From assembly GCF_000208925.1 (NCBI RefSeq), contig NW_001915074.1:1-27728 (forward strand): a DNA stretch of 27,728 nt. The letters are read 5' to 3'. The position numbers were made by a program, and so were the translations under genes. The DNA is from Entamoeba histolytica HM-1:IMSS (Eukaryota > Evosea > Mastigamoebida > Endamoebidae). Below, one piece after another: positions 19,580 through 27,728 of this stretch. Position 1 is the stretch's first letter, and the number at the start of each line of letters is the position of its first letter. The notes below the pieces were generated by a model. It was not told the origin of the DNA and did no database searches. It worked only from the letters and a program-made list of their open reading frames with translations.

Positions 19580-19623
19580 TGGATCTCCCCATCATCTTCT
19601 TGATGTTTTTTTGATTTTTTTAC
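19550..19623 (-). other. Candidate 74-base intron joining the 246-codon ORF to the kinase
   Basis: On the minus strand the segment begins GTAAAA, contains TACTAAAC about 20 bases before its end, and ends ATACAG. Removing it joins ...KEKK of the upstream ORF in frame to DNERSMFSIANS just before the kinase glycine loop, and removes both the upstream stop and the kinase ATG. The length suits a short Entamoeba intron and is not a multiple of three, which accounts for the frame change. Against it, the donor is GTAAAA rather than the common Entamoeba GTTTGT. Confidence 0.4.
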
Positions 19624-20316
19624 TTTCTTTTCTTTATGTTTTGGTGATTGTTGTTCTTCATTTTTTTCATCTATTTTACATAAAGTATTAAACTTTGGTG
19701 ATTGAAGTAAATTTCGTGGACTAAGCCAAGATCTTCCAAATGATCTATTTTGAGTTTCATCAATTTTCATTGACTCTTTTCTTGGAGTTATTGGTTGTGT
19801 TATTACTTTTTGTGATTTAGGTGATGTATCTTGTTGTTTATATTGATCTTTTGTACTATTAATATCTGATTGTATTTGATTTATTTTATCTTCTGTTTTT
19901 TGAACTTCTAATTTAGGGATGTTTAAGTGTTTTTTACCAGGCTTTCTTTTATTTAACTGTTTTCTTTTGGTTGGTTCATTTTCTTTATAGTCATCATCAA
20001 CTGGTTGGTCTAAATGAACATGATTAAACTCTTCATCTTTTAAAATACTTTCTTGACTAGTATCTTGTTCCTCATCTTTTTTTTGTTCTGGTAAATCTTT
20101 TTCTATAACTTCCTCTTTTTGTAGTTCTTTGTCTTCTTCAATACTTGATGGAGTTGGTATTTTTTTTAATTTCTTTTTTCCATGTTTCTTTTTCTTCTTT
20201 TTTCTTTGAAGTGGTTTACGATGAATTATTTCATTGCCTTGATAATCGTCATCTACAGGACCTTTATAGACAACTGTTTCAATATCATCAAATAAATGTT
20301 GTTCAACTTCACTCAT
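19576..20316 (-). CDS. Highly charged, probably disordered protein or N-terminal extension of the kinase
   Basis: The frame encodes 246 residues from the ATG at 20316-20314. It is Lys/Glu/Gln-rich with no domain that I recognise. A module occurs twice: PVDDDYQGNE + basic stretch + GKK (about residues 20-50) and PVDDDYKENE + basic stretch + GKK (about 105-130). The C-terminal part has several Ser-Pro/Thr-Pro sites (for example WLSPRNLLQSPKF) that could be kinase targets. The stop TGA overlaps the kinase ATG as ATGA. Overlapping ORFs with no room for a promoter are unusual in a eukaryote, so this is either the 5' exon of the kinase gene or a gene whose transcript continues into it. An exact GAAC element lies 29 bases upstream of its ATG, whereas none is seen just upstream of the kinase ATG. 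Confidence 0.7.
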   Translation of the reverse strand: MSEVEQHLFDDIETVVYKGPVDDDYQGNEIIHRKPLQRKKKKKKHGKKKLKKIPTPSSIEEDKELQKEEVIEKDLPEQKKDEEQDTSQESILKDEEFNHVHLDQPVDDDYKENEPTKRKQLNKRKPGKKHLNIPKLEVQKTEDKINQIQSDINSTKDQYKQQDTSPKSQKVITQPITPRKESMKIDETQNRSFGRSWLSPRNLLQSPKFNTLCKIDEKNEEQQSPKHKEKKVKKSKKHQEDDGEIQ

Positions 20317-20344
20317 TGATAAGAAAAAATAAAAATATTTTTTA

Positions 20345-20352
20345 AGTTCATT
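20345..20352 (-). promoter_or_regulatory. GAAC core-promoter element of the kinase unit
   Basis: Read on the minus strand this is AATGAACT, the exact Entamoeba GAAC consensus, 29 bases upstream of the ATG at 20316. An A/T-rich TATA-like stretch (AAAAAATATTTTTATT) lies between. The spacing matches that of the Serinc gene. Confidence 0.6.
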
Positions 20353-20379
20353 TGGAGTTTGTTTTTTTGTTCTTCTTTA

Positions 20380-20397
20380 TTTGAACTTCATGTTCAA
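20380..20397. promoter_or_regulatory. Inverted GAAC pair in the divergent promoter
   Basis: TTGAAC (20381-20386) and GTTCAA (20392-20397) form an inverted repeat with a five-base spacer. It sits in the 168-base gap between the divergent kinase unit and the LRR gene. Each arm resembles the GAAC element (six of eight bases), one facing each gene, so it may serve both directions. Confidence 0.4.
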
Positions 20398-20484
20398 TAA
20401 ACTTTATAAGGTTCTTTTCTTTATATTTATAAATAAATAACCGAAAAAGACAAATAAAAAAACCCTATTGGAACTTATACTATC

Positions 20485-21315
20485 ATGTCATCTTTTTCGC
20501 ATTTAACTTGTCAGGAAGCTCTTTCTATTCTCCAATATTTTACTTCTCGGATTGACTATATTCATTTTATTCAAACAACAAAGAAATTTCGATTTGTATT
20601 AGAAATGTTTAACTCAAATCCTATTTCCTTATTTGAAGCTAAAGGATTATTCACAAATATTTCTACTCAAAACTTATTTACTAAAAAAGATAGAAAAATT
20701 CCTGGTATGAAAAAGTATATATTGTGGTATGACGTTAATTATACTCGTTATCTCAAAGAACTTGAACATAAAAATACTATTTGTAAACATGTTTTGTATA
20801 CTAAAGAAGAAAGAATAAAGTACGGAAATAATATTCCTTCTGGGGTAAATAAAATAGGTTCCCGTTGTTATGAGTTATGTGGTGACCTTAATGAGTTAAG
20901 TCTTCCAACAACTATAACTTCTTTATCTGAAGGATGTTTTATGAGTTGTTTAAAACTGTCATCAATAATTCTTCCAACAACATTATGTTCACTCCCACAT
21001 CTTTGTTTTTATGATTGTCCATTACTTCAACATGTTTTATTACCAACTACATTAACTTTAATAGGTGACAACTGTTTTCAAAAATGTCCAAATCTTATTT
21101 CTGTTCAACTACCATCTCATTTAATCTGCCTTGGAGATTCATGTTTTTATGATTGTTATAATTTAACCTCAATTGTTCTTCCTTCGTCATTAACTTCTAT
21201 GGGTGATTTTTGTTTCTCAAGATGTGACAATTTGACAACTGTTCGTCTTCCATCAAAATTTCTTTTTCCTAAATACACTTTTTATGAGTCACCTAATGTT
21301 ATGGCAACTTTTTAA
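20485..21315 (+). CDS. BspA-like leucine-rich-repeat protein (LRR_5 type)
   Basis: The product is 276 residues from the ATG at 20485. Residues about 1-100 match the N-terminal region seen in Entamoeba BspA-like proteins, with an aromatic/hydrophobic helix region, a Phe-Asn-x-Asn-Pro-Ile segment and an YILWYDVNYTRYLK stretch. Residues about 133-265 are six tandem 23-residue repeats of the form C-F-x-x-C-x-x-L-x-x-x-x-L-P-x-x-L-x-x-L/M-G-x-x, the Treponema/Bacteroides BspA type, ending in a degenerate seventh (TFYESPNV). Such proteins form a large, variable family in Entamoeba, and at least one is reported at the cell surface without a signal peptide; none is seen here either. The frame is intact. 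It is divergent from the kinase unit and convergent with the MIF4G gene, with only 26 bases between stop codons. Confidence 0.9.
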   Translation: MSSFSHLTCQEALSILQYFTSRIDYIHFIQTTKKFRFVLEMFNSNPISLFEAKGLFTNISTQNLFTKKDRKIPGMKKYILWYDVNYTRYLKELEHKNTICKHVLYTKEERIKYGNNIPSGVNKIGSRCYELCGDLNELSLPTTITSLSEGCFMSCLKLSSIILPTTLCSLPHLCFYDCPLLQHVLLPTTLTLIGDNCFQKCPNLISVQLPSHLICLGDSCFYDCYNLTSIVLPSSLTSMGDFCFSRCDNLTTVRLPSKFLFPKYTFYESPNVMATF

Positions 21316-21341
21316 AACATCACGTTTGTTACTTAATTCAA

Positions 21342-23558
21342 TTATTTTGAAGAGTACTTGATTGATGCTTTTGGTACAGAAATATCTTCTTTTTTCATTT
21401 TGTGATGAGTTGAAACCATTGAGTTATCAGTTGGATTTCCTAATGGTGTAGCAGAAGAAGTGAGACTTGGGGTTTGTGGCATTGGTGTGGATTGAAGAGA
21501 AATAAATGGAGAGATTGTCCAACCAGATTCCATCATTTGAATAATATTCATTAATAATAGCCTAATTCGTTTACTTAGTTTTTTATTCTTTTCTAATTCT
21601 TTTGCTTTGTTAAAGACTTCAATAATTTCTCCATATATTGGACTTGTATTATCGCTATTCATCATCTTTTCTCCGACTTTAGAACATAATGTAATATATG
21701 CATCAATTTTCATATCATTCACATCTTTTGATAATTCTTGTAAACATGTTAATGGTAGACGTTCATTAACTAATCCTAATTCAAATAAATTTGCTATTAA
21801 ATTAACTGTTCCTCGATATTCAACTTGTTCAATAGATTCTTCTTCTTTTAATTCTTCTATTTCTTGTTGACTCATTCCTTCCCGAATTACTTTTGGCTCA
21901 GGTAATTTATGGAAATAGTCATATGCTTTCTCTAATAATGCACTACTTAATATTGTTGCTCCTTGTGCCACATTTTGTGTTAGTCCTACTTGTTGTCGAA
22001 GTGTTTGAATAAATCGTACATATAATTTACAAAATTTGTTTTCATTAACACATCGTTTAACAAATTGTGTAATAAATATTTTAATGTCTTCTTCACTTCT
22101 TAAATAATATATTAATGATTTTGCTGCTTCTTCTAAATTCGTTTCTTGTGATAATTGATTTAATATTACTAACATCTTTGACAATTTCTTTTGACTCTCA
22201 TCTAACATACTCGAAAATAATGTAATTGGTTTAGGTTCATTTCTACTTTTTGAAAATTCTATTCTTTCAACTGTTTCATGATAAATAAGATTAAATCGAT
22301 TTCTAACATCTTCTGGTAATTTGACTGCACACTTTCTATAACTTTCCATTTCACTTAAATTATATCTTTTCCCTCCTTCATTCTTTGATTCTTTTAATGT
22401 CCTTGTAAATATATTTTTGATTTCTTCTTCTTTTCTCTTTCTTTCTTCTTCTTCTTTTCTTGCTTTTTCTTCTTCTTCTTCTTTTCTTGCTTTTTCTTCT
22501 TCTTCTTCTTTTCTTGCTTTTTCTTCTTCTTCTCTTTTAATTCTCTCCTCCTCTTCTTGTCTCTTTCTTTCTTCTTCTTCTCTTTTAATTCTCTCCTCTT
22601 CTTCTTTTCTCTTTCTTTCTTCCTCTTCTTTTCTCTTTTTCTTTTCTTCTTCTTCTTTCTTTTTACGTTGTTTTTTTGATTCTCCTTTTTTGTCTTTAAC
22701 AGGTCTGATTTTTCCACTTTTGTCAACTTGTTTCCACTCATCCTCTTCAGGAGGAATTTCAATAATTTCCTGCTCTTCTATTTGTTCTTCTTCATGCTCA
22801 CGTTTATAACTTCTTTTCTTATTTCTCTTTTCCTTTTTACTTTCAGGTTTCTTTTCTTCTGCTTTTTCCTTAATATCTTCTTTCACCTCTTCTTTCATTT
22901 CTTCTTTCATTTCTTCTTTTGGTTCTTCTTTTGGTTCTTCTTTCATTTCTTTTTTTGGTTCTTCTTTCACTTCTTCTTTCTGGGAGTTTCCTTCAGTTAT
23001 AAGTATTTGATTTTCCATTGTTGGTTGTTCGTTTTGTGGATTATTTTTTTCTTTGATGATTTTTTTTTCATTTTGTTGAAGTTCCTCGTCAATTAAATGA
23101 GTAGAGGTGGTTTTATTTTCTTCCTTATTTTCTTTCTTTCTTCTAACAAAGCATGCATTTTCTAATATTTCTTGTTTAAATTTAAATGAACCTGAGCTTT
23201 TTTTTTCGTCTCCTTCTAAGTTTACTTTTTTGTCTATTTGTTTTGTTGCTCCAGTAGTTTTTTCGTTTTTCATAATGTTATGTTCAATAGGTTTACTTCT
23301 TTTCCATGTTTTTGATAAAGCTAATTTTTCAATTGTAATTGAATTAGCTATTGGAGATATCTCAGGGGCTATAGGTGTTGCTGTTGGGGTAACGATTGTT
23401 TCTTGTCTTTTCTGTTTAATAATATCTGGTCCTTCTTCGTTTATTGGTTTAACGGCAATTGGTTGTTCAACTCTCTTCTGCTTTTTAAATGAAGGAGCAT
23501 TACAGTTTAATTGTGTCGCAGGTGTAGATTTAGTCCTCGACGGAATAATATCACTCAT
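21342..23558 (-). CDS. eIF4G-like translation factor with MIF4G domain and long charged coiled coil
   Basis: The product is 738 residues. The first ATG is at 23558-23556 (MSDIIPSRTKS); an in-frame GTG five codons earlier is unlikely. The N-terminal 130 residues are Pro/Thr/Lys-rich. About residues 180-390 are almost pure Glu/Lys/Arg with EEEERKRKEEE-type repeats, predicting a long single helix or coiled coil. About 404-685 form a MIF4G (HEAT) domain: LPEDVRNRFNLIYHE, RGTVNLIANLFELGLVNE, and RIRLLLMNIIQMMESGW near the end, matching the family's R-G-x-x-x-x-I-x-x-L-F-x-L-G and E-S-x-W blocks. The C-terminal tail is Ser/Thr/Pro-rich. eIF4G scaffolds eIF4A and eIF3 on capped mRNA; a canonical eIF4E-binding motif was not found, so a CBP80-like or other MIF4G protein remains possible. 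AAGAACTG lies about 25 bases upstream. Confidence 0.85.
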   Translation of the reverse strand: MSDIIPSRTKSTPATQLNCNAPSFKKQKRVEQPIAVKPINEEGPDIIKQKRQETIVTPTATPIAPEISPIANSITIEKLALSKTWKRSKPIEHNIMKNEKTTGATKQIDKKVNLEGDEKKSSGSFKFKQEILENACFVRRKKENKEENKTTSTHLIDEELQQNEKKIIKEKNNPQNEQPTMENQILITEGNSQKEEVKEEPKKEMKEEPKEEPKEEMKEEMKEEVKEDIKEKAEEKKPESKKEKRNKKRSYKREHEEEQIEEQEIIEIPPEEDEWKQVDKSGKIRPVKDKKGESKKQRKKKEEEEKKKRKEEEERKRKEEEERIKREEEERKRQEEEERIKREEEEKARKEEEEEKARKEEEEEKARKEEEERKRKEEEIKNIFTRTLKESKNEGGKRYNLSEMESYRKCAVKLPEDVRNRFNLIYHETVERIEFSKSRNEPKPITLFSSMLDESQKKLSKMLVILNQLSQETNLEEAAKSLIYYLRSEEDIKIFITQFVKRCVNENKFCKLYVRFIQTLRQQVGLTQNVAQGATILSSALLEKAYDYFHKLPEPKVIREGMSQQEIEELKEEESIEQVEYRGTVNLIANLFELGLVNERLPLTCLQELSKDVNDMKIDAYITLCSKVGEKMMNSDNTSPIYGEIIEVFNKAKELEKNKKLSKRIRLLLMNIIQMMESGWTISPFISLQSTPMPQTPSLTSSATPLGNPTDNSMVSTHHKMKKEDISVPKASIKYSSK
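22410..22660. repeat. Low-complexity TTC/TCT tract coding for the Glu/Lys/Arg coiled coil
   Basis: On the plus strand this is a pyrimidine-only patchwork of TTCTTC and TTTCTT units, including near-exact copies of about 27 bases (for example around 22454-22525). On the minus strand it encodes the KAR/RIKREEE repeats of the MIF4G protein. Open frames on the plus strand here (Ser/Phe strings) and in another minus frame (Lys strings) are by-products of the repeat. Confidence 0.7.
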
Positions 23559-26500
23559 GAATATATATTTCACAGTTCTTCTGTCTTTCTCTTTGTTTTT
23601 TATTCACTTTTCACTTTCTTTTATTATTCTTTTCTTTGTTATTTCTTTCTGTAATTGTTTTTTTCTTTTTTATTTACTTTGTTTTTTATCCGAATTGCAT
23701 AGAATTTTTCTCTTTTTTATGTTTCATTCTAAGAATTATATTTAACAGAAAAACTATGAAAAATACCAAACATTATTGGCATTCATAGACTTAGTTTTTT
23801 TTTGGTTCTTATATCTCCTCAAAAATTGATGTTATAAATTTGTTGTAATGTTTTATTAATTACATTTTTATATTATCTGTAAAAGGTATTTTTTTATTTA
23901 ATTCACTTCAAATTAATTCTATTCAAATGAAAGAAATGATTCCTTTATTTAGTATTACTTCAAAAACTTAGGAAATATATAAAAGAAAATTAAAACTCAT
24001 TTTATTAGTTAATACTTTTAATTTCCTAAGTAAAGTTATTTAACAAAATACTATATTATATGGATATTCAAAAACATCATTTCTGTTTATTTCTATAACC
24101 TAATGTTATTCCAAACTTCGTTTTCTAATTATATTTTATAAAATAATTTATTATCATCACTTATTAAATCCTGGTTATTTTGTTATTTTCATACTGTAAT
24201 CTATTTATACTAAAACTAATTTTAAGTCAATGAATTTTGATTGTAAGAGAAACAATATCAATTCTTTAGAATATGATTTCATAAATAACTTATGAATTTC
24301 TAGACTCCAATCAATATTATTGTTTCTAAACTCAAATAAACTTCTGTATTATATTATTATTTAATAAACTAAAATATTTATTACTTTATTAATTAAAGAG
24401 TTTTTATTATAAAATTTCATGGTAATAAATTGCTCTGTATTTAAATATTAACTCCATTATTTAAATTCAATATATTGTATTTCATAATACAGGCGTTTAC
24501 AATGAATTTCAATGAAAATGAGCTATAAAAATAATGTTATTTATGCTAATTAGTAATTACTATTTAGTTATTATATTCACATCATTTTAATATGTACCAA
24601 TTGGTTATTTTTATTATCTATTTCAATATCATAAACTATTATTAATTTTATAATATTTTATGTAATATTAATTTATAGTATATGATAAATACTTTATTTT
24701 TGTTTATGGGTTTGTATTATTGAATTGAAACTAACTATATTTTTTGAGTTATGCTAATAACATTTCTATTATATTTTTATTCAATTTTGTTTTATTTAAT
24801 TCTCTTACATAAACATAGCATATAACAAATAAAAACAAGTTGATACTAAATTTATTAAATTTATATGACTTTTTCTTTAATATGACAAGACAAATACCAA
24901 AATTATTCTTATTCATTTTTACAAAAATAACAATTCATATTGACAGAAATATTTTTATTCAGTTTGTAATATTGAAATGAGTAAAGAGACTACTGAAATT
25001 ATATTAAAATAGCATCAATATATATTTTATAGTGATTTTAACAAAGTTTTACCTATTATGCTATTTGAATAAAATCGTTGTGTTATTGTAAAATTTAATT
25101 TAAATATTTTTTTCTAAATAAATATAAGAGTTGTATAATTGAATAAAAACATTAAGTAGAAGAAAATATTAACAGTCAAAATAAATTTTATCAATAATTT
25201 TATTTCTGTTAACAAAAAATACAATAATATTACAAGAAATAAATGCAAAAAATAATTAAAAAAGTTCAAATGAAAATGGTTGTTGCTTATATAATTCAAT
25301 TATTTTATATTCTATAATATTCATTATCAAAATGAAATCAAAATAATAATGTGTTGTAAACTTAATGATTATTTTAGAAAAAAGTGTATTATTTGATGAA
25401 ATGTTCTTATATATTAGAAAAAGAATGTTATTAAAGAATCTTTATTTATGAGACACAACTCTAAACAATATTGTACGTTTATAAATGGTGATTAATTTTA
25501 ATTATCAATATTAATTTCATTTAAAAATAATATTATATATTTCATATAATATTATTCTTTATTATTAAATATAAAACTAGAATAAAATGAAAATTGCTCA
25601 TTACTTAAAGGAAGAGATATGAACAACATTTGAAATAATTAATATTGATATAACTTGACAATCAACATCAAGTCATTCTTCACAAATATCACTTTGAAAC
25701 TATTTTTCATGTGACACTTTTTTGATGATTCATTTATTAATTAGATAAGTATCTATTGACATCTTTATTTTCTTCATTTCATTTATAAACGATATTTTCA
25801 CAGACATTTAAACGTTTATTTATGAATTAAACTCTAAAAATCAAAACAAGATGAAAACACTAATCAACATAATCAATAATACTATAGAGTCATTGATTTT
25901 GTAATAATTATTTTCTAATCCCCTCATAATTATCTCTACTTAATAATCATAAAAAACGATTTTTCACAACAAAATCTACTATCATATTATTATTTTTCTT
26001 GAGAAAAACATGAATAAATAGAGTGTATATGTTGTTATTTTGTCATTGTTAACTCATACCCACAAATTTTTAAGATATTAACATAATAATATTTCTCAAA
26101 ACTAAAAAGATTAACACAAGACTTATTTCTTCTCTTCAATTCATTATATTTCACTGACATATACACTACAATACTATTAAATAATTTTAAATAACTATGT
26201 ATACTAAAACTAATTTTTGTTGTTTTTATATAAATACCAATATCTTTACTCTTATAAACCACACAGATTTTAAATAAATTCTCTTTTATATTTTTAAGTA
26301 ATAAAAGAATAATTAGCATAGTATTTGAGCAAAATTTTCTTTATACCTCTTCTTCTAGTATTGACTAAATTATTATCCAATTATTATTTCTTTGGCAAAC
26401 ACTGTTCTAAATTAATTTTCAATGTTAGGTTTTGTTTAATTATTTTTGTTATATAACTTCTAATATACTGCTCGGTTTTAACCAATTTTTGCAATACAAA

Positions 26501-26661
26501 AAACGATAAATAACCGAAGAATAATCTTTTTAGAAAATTAAATTATTACTACTTTATTATTCATTCCAAGGAGCTTTTTTAAATATTATTTACAACTTGT
26601 TTTCATTTATTTATTAACTAATCTGTGAAACATAATTAAGTTTTGAGTCAAAGCTGATAGC
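23559..26661. other. Long A+T-rich gene-free stretch
   Basis: About 3.1 kb without a convincing gene. The T-rich plus-strand frame running to 23745 is antisense to the MIF4G gene and its promoter. A minus-strand ATG frame of 94 codons (26035-26319) is intact but has no domain I recognise and a random-looking Ile/Lys/Asn composition. A 61-codon minus frame at 25114-25299 is Phe/Leu-rich noise. I see no RNA gene. Confidence 0.5.
25526..25556. repeat. A/T-only hairpin with 13-base arms
   Basis: AATAATATTATAT (25526-25538) and ATATAATATTATT (25544-25556) are perfect complements over a five-base loop. It lies in gene-free DNA. Because it is made only of A and T, chance is a fair explanation. Confidence 0.4.
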
Positions 26662-27120
26662 TTATCTTCCTTTTGCTTCCATTTGTTTTAAAAGAGTTAT
26701 AATTATATCAGCTCTGAAGTTTATATTATGTTCACGCCTTCCATAATGATTAAACCTAAATGTTGTTTCTTCTAAGTTATAATTCCATCTTTAAATTGTT
26801 TGATGTGTACTTTGTTTTCATATGTTATTTCCAAGACAGTTATTCCTTTATTTCTTTTTATTAAAGCGGTTAATTCAACTAAAATATATAGCTAAAACCT
26901 TTAGTTTTTTATACTTGTTTTATTTGTTGGAAAGTATCATATTAAGTTATCATTGTTTTGTGTTAATGAAGTTAAGCTCTATTTGTCTAAGTGCATATTT
27001 TTGTGTTAGATTTTATTAAAAATACACATTGGTGCTTATTTTCAAGTTATTAAATATCAGAAACAAAGATGTATTTCAAAAAAGATGTTTATAGCTGTTT
27101 AGAATCATACCCATTATTTC
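26662..27120 (-). pseudogene. Decayed gene of unknown family
   Basis: The minus strand carries coding-like pieces that follow one another across frame changes. From about 27120 there is MILNSYKHLF, then KYALRQIELNFINTKQ (about 27000-26955), then VELTALIKRNKGITVLEI and on to FKDGIIT before a stop (about 26880-26772). The last is a clean 42-residue tail (26790-26662) containing ETTFRFNHYGRREHN and NFRADIIITLLKQMEAKGR followed by TAA. The final segment is strongly protein-like. It looks like a gene broken by a frameshift near 26780 and by several stops further upstream. I do not recognise the family; no ATG-started intact frame covers it. Confidence 0.5.
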
Positions 27121-27728
27121 TGGTTCAGTGATATAAATAGACAATATCAATTCATTGATATAATTCATTACTTGTTATGTTAGTAGGTTGGTTATTATCT
27201 TATCCACTTTCATAATAGATAACTATACAATAAATAACTTATTATTTGTATGTAATACTGATTGTATTATTATTGATGGTTGTATTGTATTTAAACCATA
27301 AAAGGAGGTTCACATCAAATGTATTATGAAATAGGACAAACTATATAAGCTTTATTATTTGAAACTATAGACAATGAGTTGTTGAATTAATGAAGATATG
27401 TCACTAATCTAGTAGAAGTTCAATGATAAGTTTGATGAAGGTATGTCTTTTGATTGATATTCACAAGAGTTGTTAATCTGAATTAAATAATTCTTGTTCA
27501 CGAATAGTTGTTAATTAACATTTATTATTCAAAACAACTTAATAAGATGAAGGAAATATCAACAGATAAATAAATTTTCTAATACATAGAAGAAAGAAAT
27601 GATATAAAAGAAAAGAAAGAAATAAGAATTATTCATGACACATGTTATGACATAAGAACTTAGGTTTATTGAGGTAATTAATTAAAGAAAAGATGTTTAA
27701 TAAACTATAAACTCACCAATAAGTTCTT
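27121..27728. other. A+T-rich end of the window
   Basis: No intact gene is seen. A plus-strand stretch near 27380-27470 (VVELMKICH, then MISLMKVCLLIDIHKSC) is weakly coding-like but short. Confidence 0.4.

Noticed and set aside
22394..23096. Several 120-130-codon open frames on both strands (Ser, Phe or Lys strings)
   Set aside because: They are alternative readings of the pyrimidine/purine repeat that encodes the MIF4G protein's charged helix.
23107..23745. 212-codon plus-strand hydrophobic frame
   Set aside because: It lies antisense to the N-terminal part and promoter of the MIF4G gene, is Phe/Leu/Ser-rich, and has no family motif.
26035..26319. 94-codon minus-strand ATG frame
   Set aside because: It is intact, but has no domain, no signal and no promoter element near it. 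Chance is plausible, so I did not list it as a gene.

Overview
The window looks like nuclear DNA of an Entamoeba species. The base composition is extremely A+T-rich, the genes are mostly intron-free, and upstream of two genes there is an exact AATGAACT (the Entamoeba GAAC core-promoter element). The gene set fits as well: a BspA-like 23-residue leucine-rich-repeat protein, a Serinc, a Cdc7/SepH-type kinase, an RPA1 and the tail of an R2/EhLINE-type non-LTR retrotransposon. I cannot tell which Entamoeba species it is.

Layout. 1-541: the 3' end of a multi-pass membrane-protein gene broken by an in-frame TAA. 2046-2666 (-): a small Cys-rich protein that is probably GPI-anchored. 5312-6298 (+): an unknown lysine-rich protein with an internal duplication, convergent with RPA1 (6388-8154, -). 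8420-9830 (+): a decayed LINE fragment (end of reverse transcriptase, CCHC knuckle, PD...D endonuclease), followed by hairpins. 10440-11960 (-): older coding relics, possibly a second LINE. 12058-12720 (-): a lone deoxynucleoside kinase. 13374-13680 (+) and 14062-14322 (-): further decayed coding traces. 14845-16158 (-): Serinc. 16319-20316 (-): a kinase and a charged upstream ORF that overlap by 4 bases or form one gene through a 74-base intron. 20485-21315 (+): LRR protein, divergent from the kinase unit. 21342-23558 (-): eIF4G-like MIF4G protein. 23559-27728: mostly gene-free, with one decayed gene at about 26662-27120 (-).

How it works together. The genes are unrelated housekeeping and surface functions rather than a pathway: replication (RPA1), nucleotide salvage (dNK), membrane (Serinc), cytokinesis-type signalling (kinase), translation (eIF4G-like). 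Active genes cluster tightly at 14.8-23.6 kb. The wide gaps elsewhere hold broken coding sequence, some of it from retrotransposons. I see no tRNA, rRNA, CRISPR array or prokaryotic operon.

The most useful points to follow are the kinase gene structure, the LINE relic with its 3' hairpins, the dNK gene in a lineage thought to depend on deoxynucleoside salvage, the 30-base palindrome in front of RPA1, and the duplicated modules inside two unrecognised proteins.
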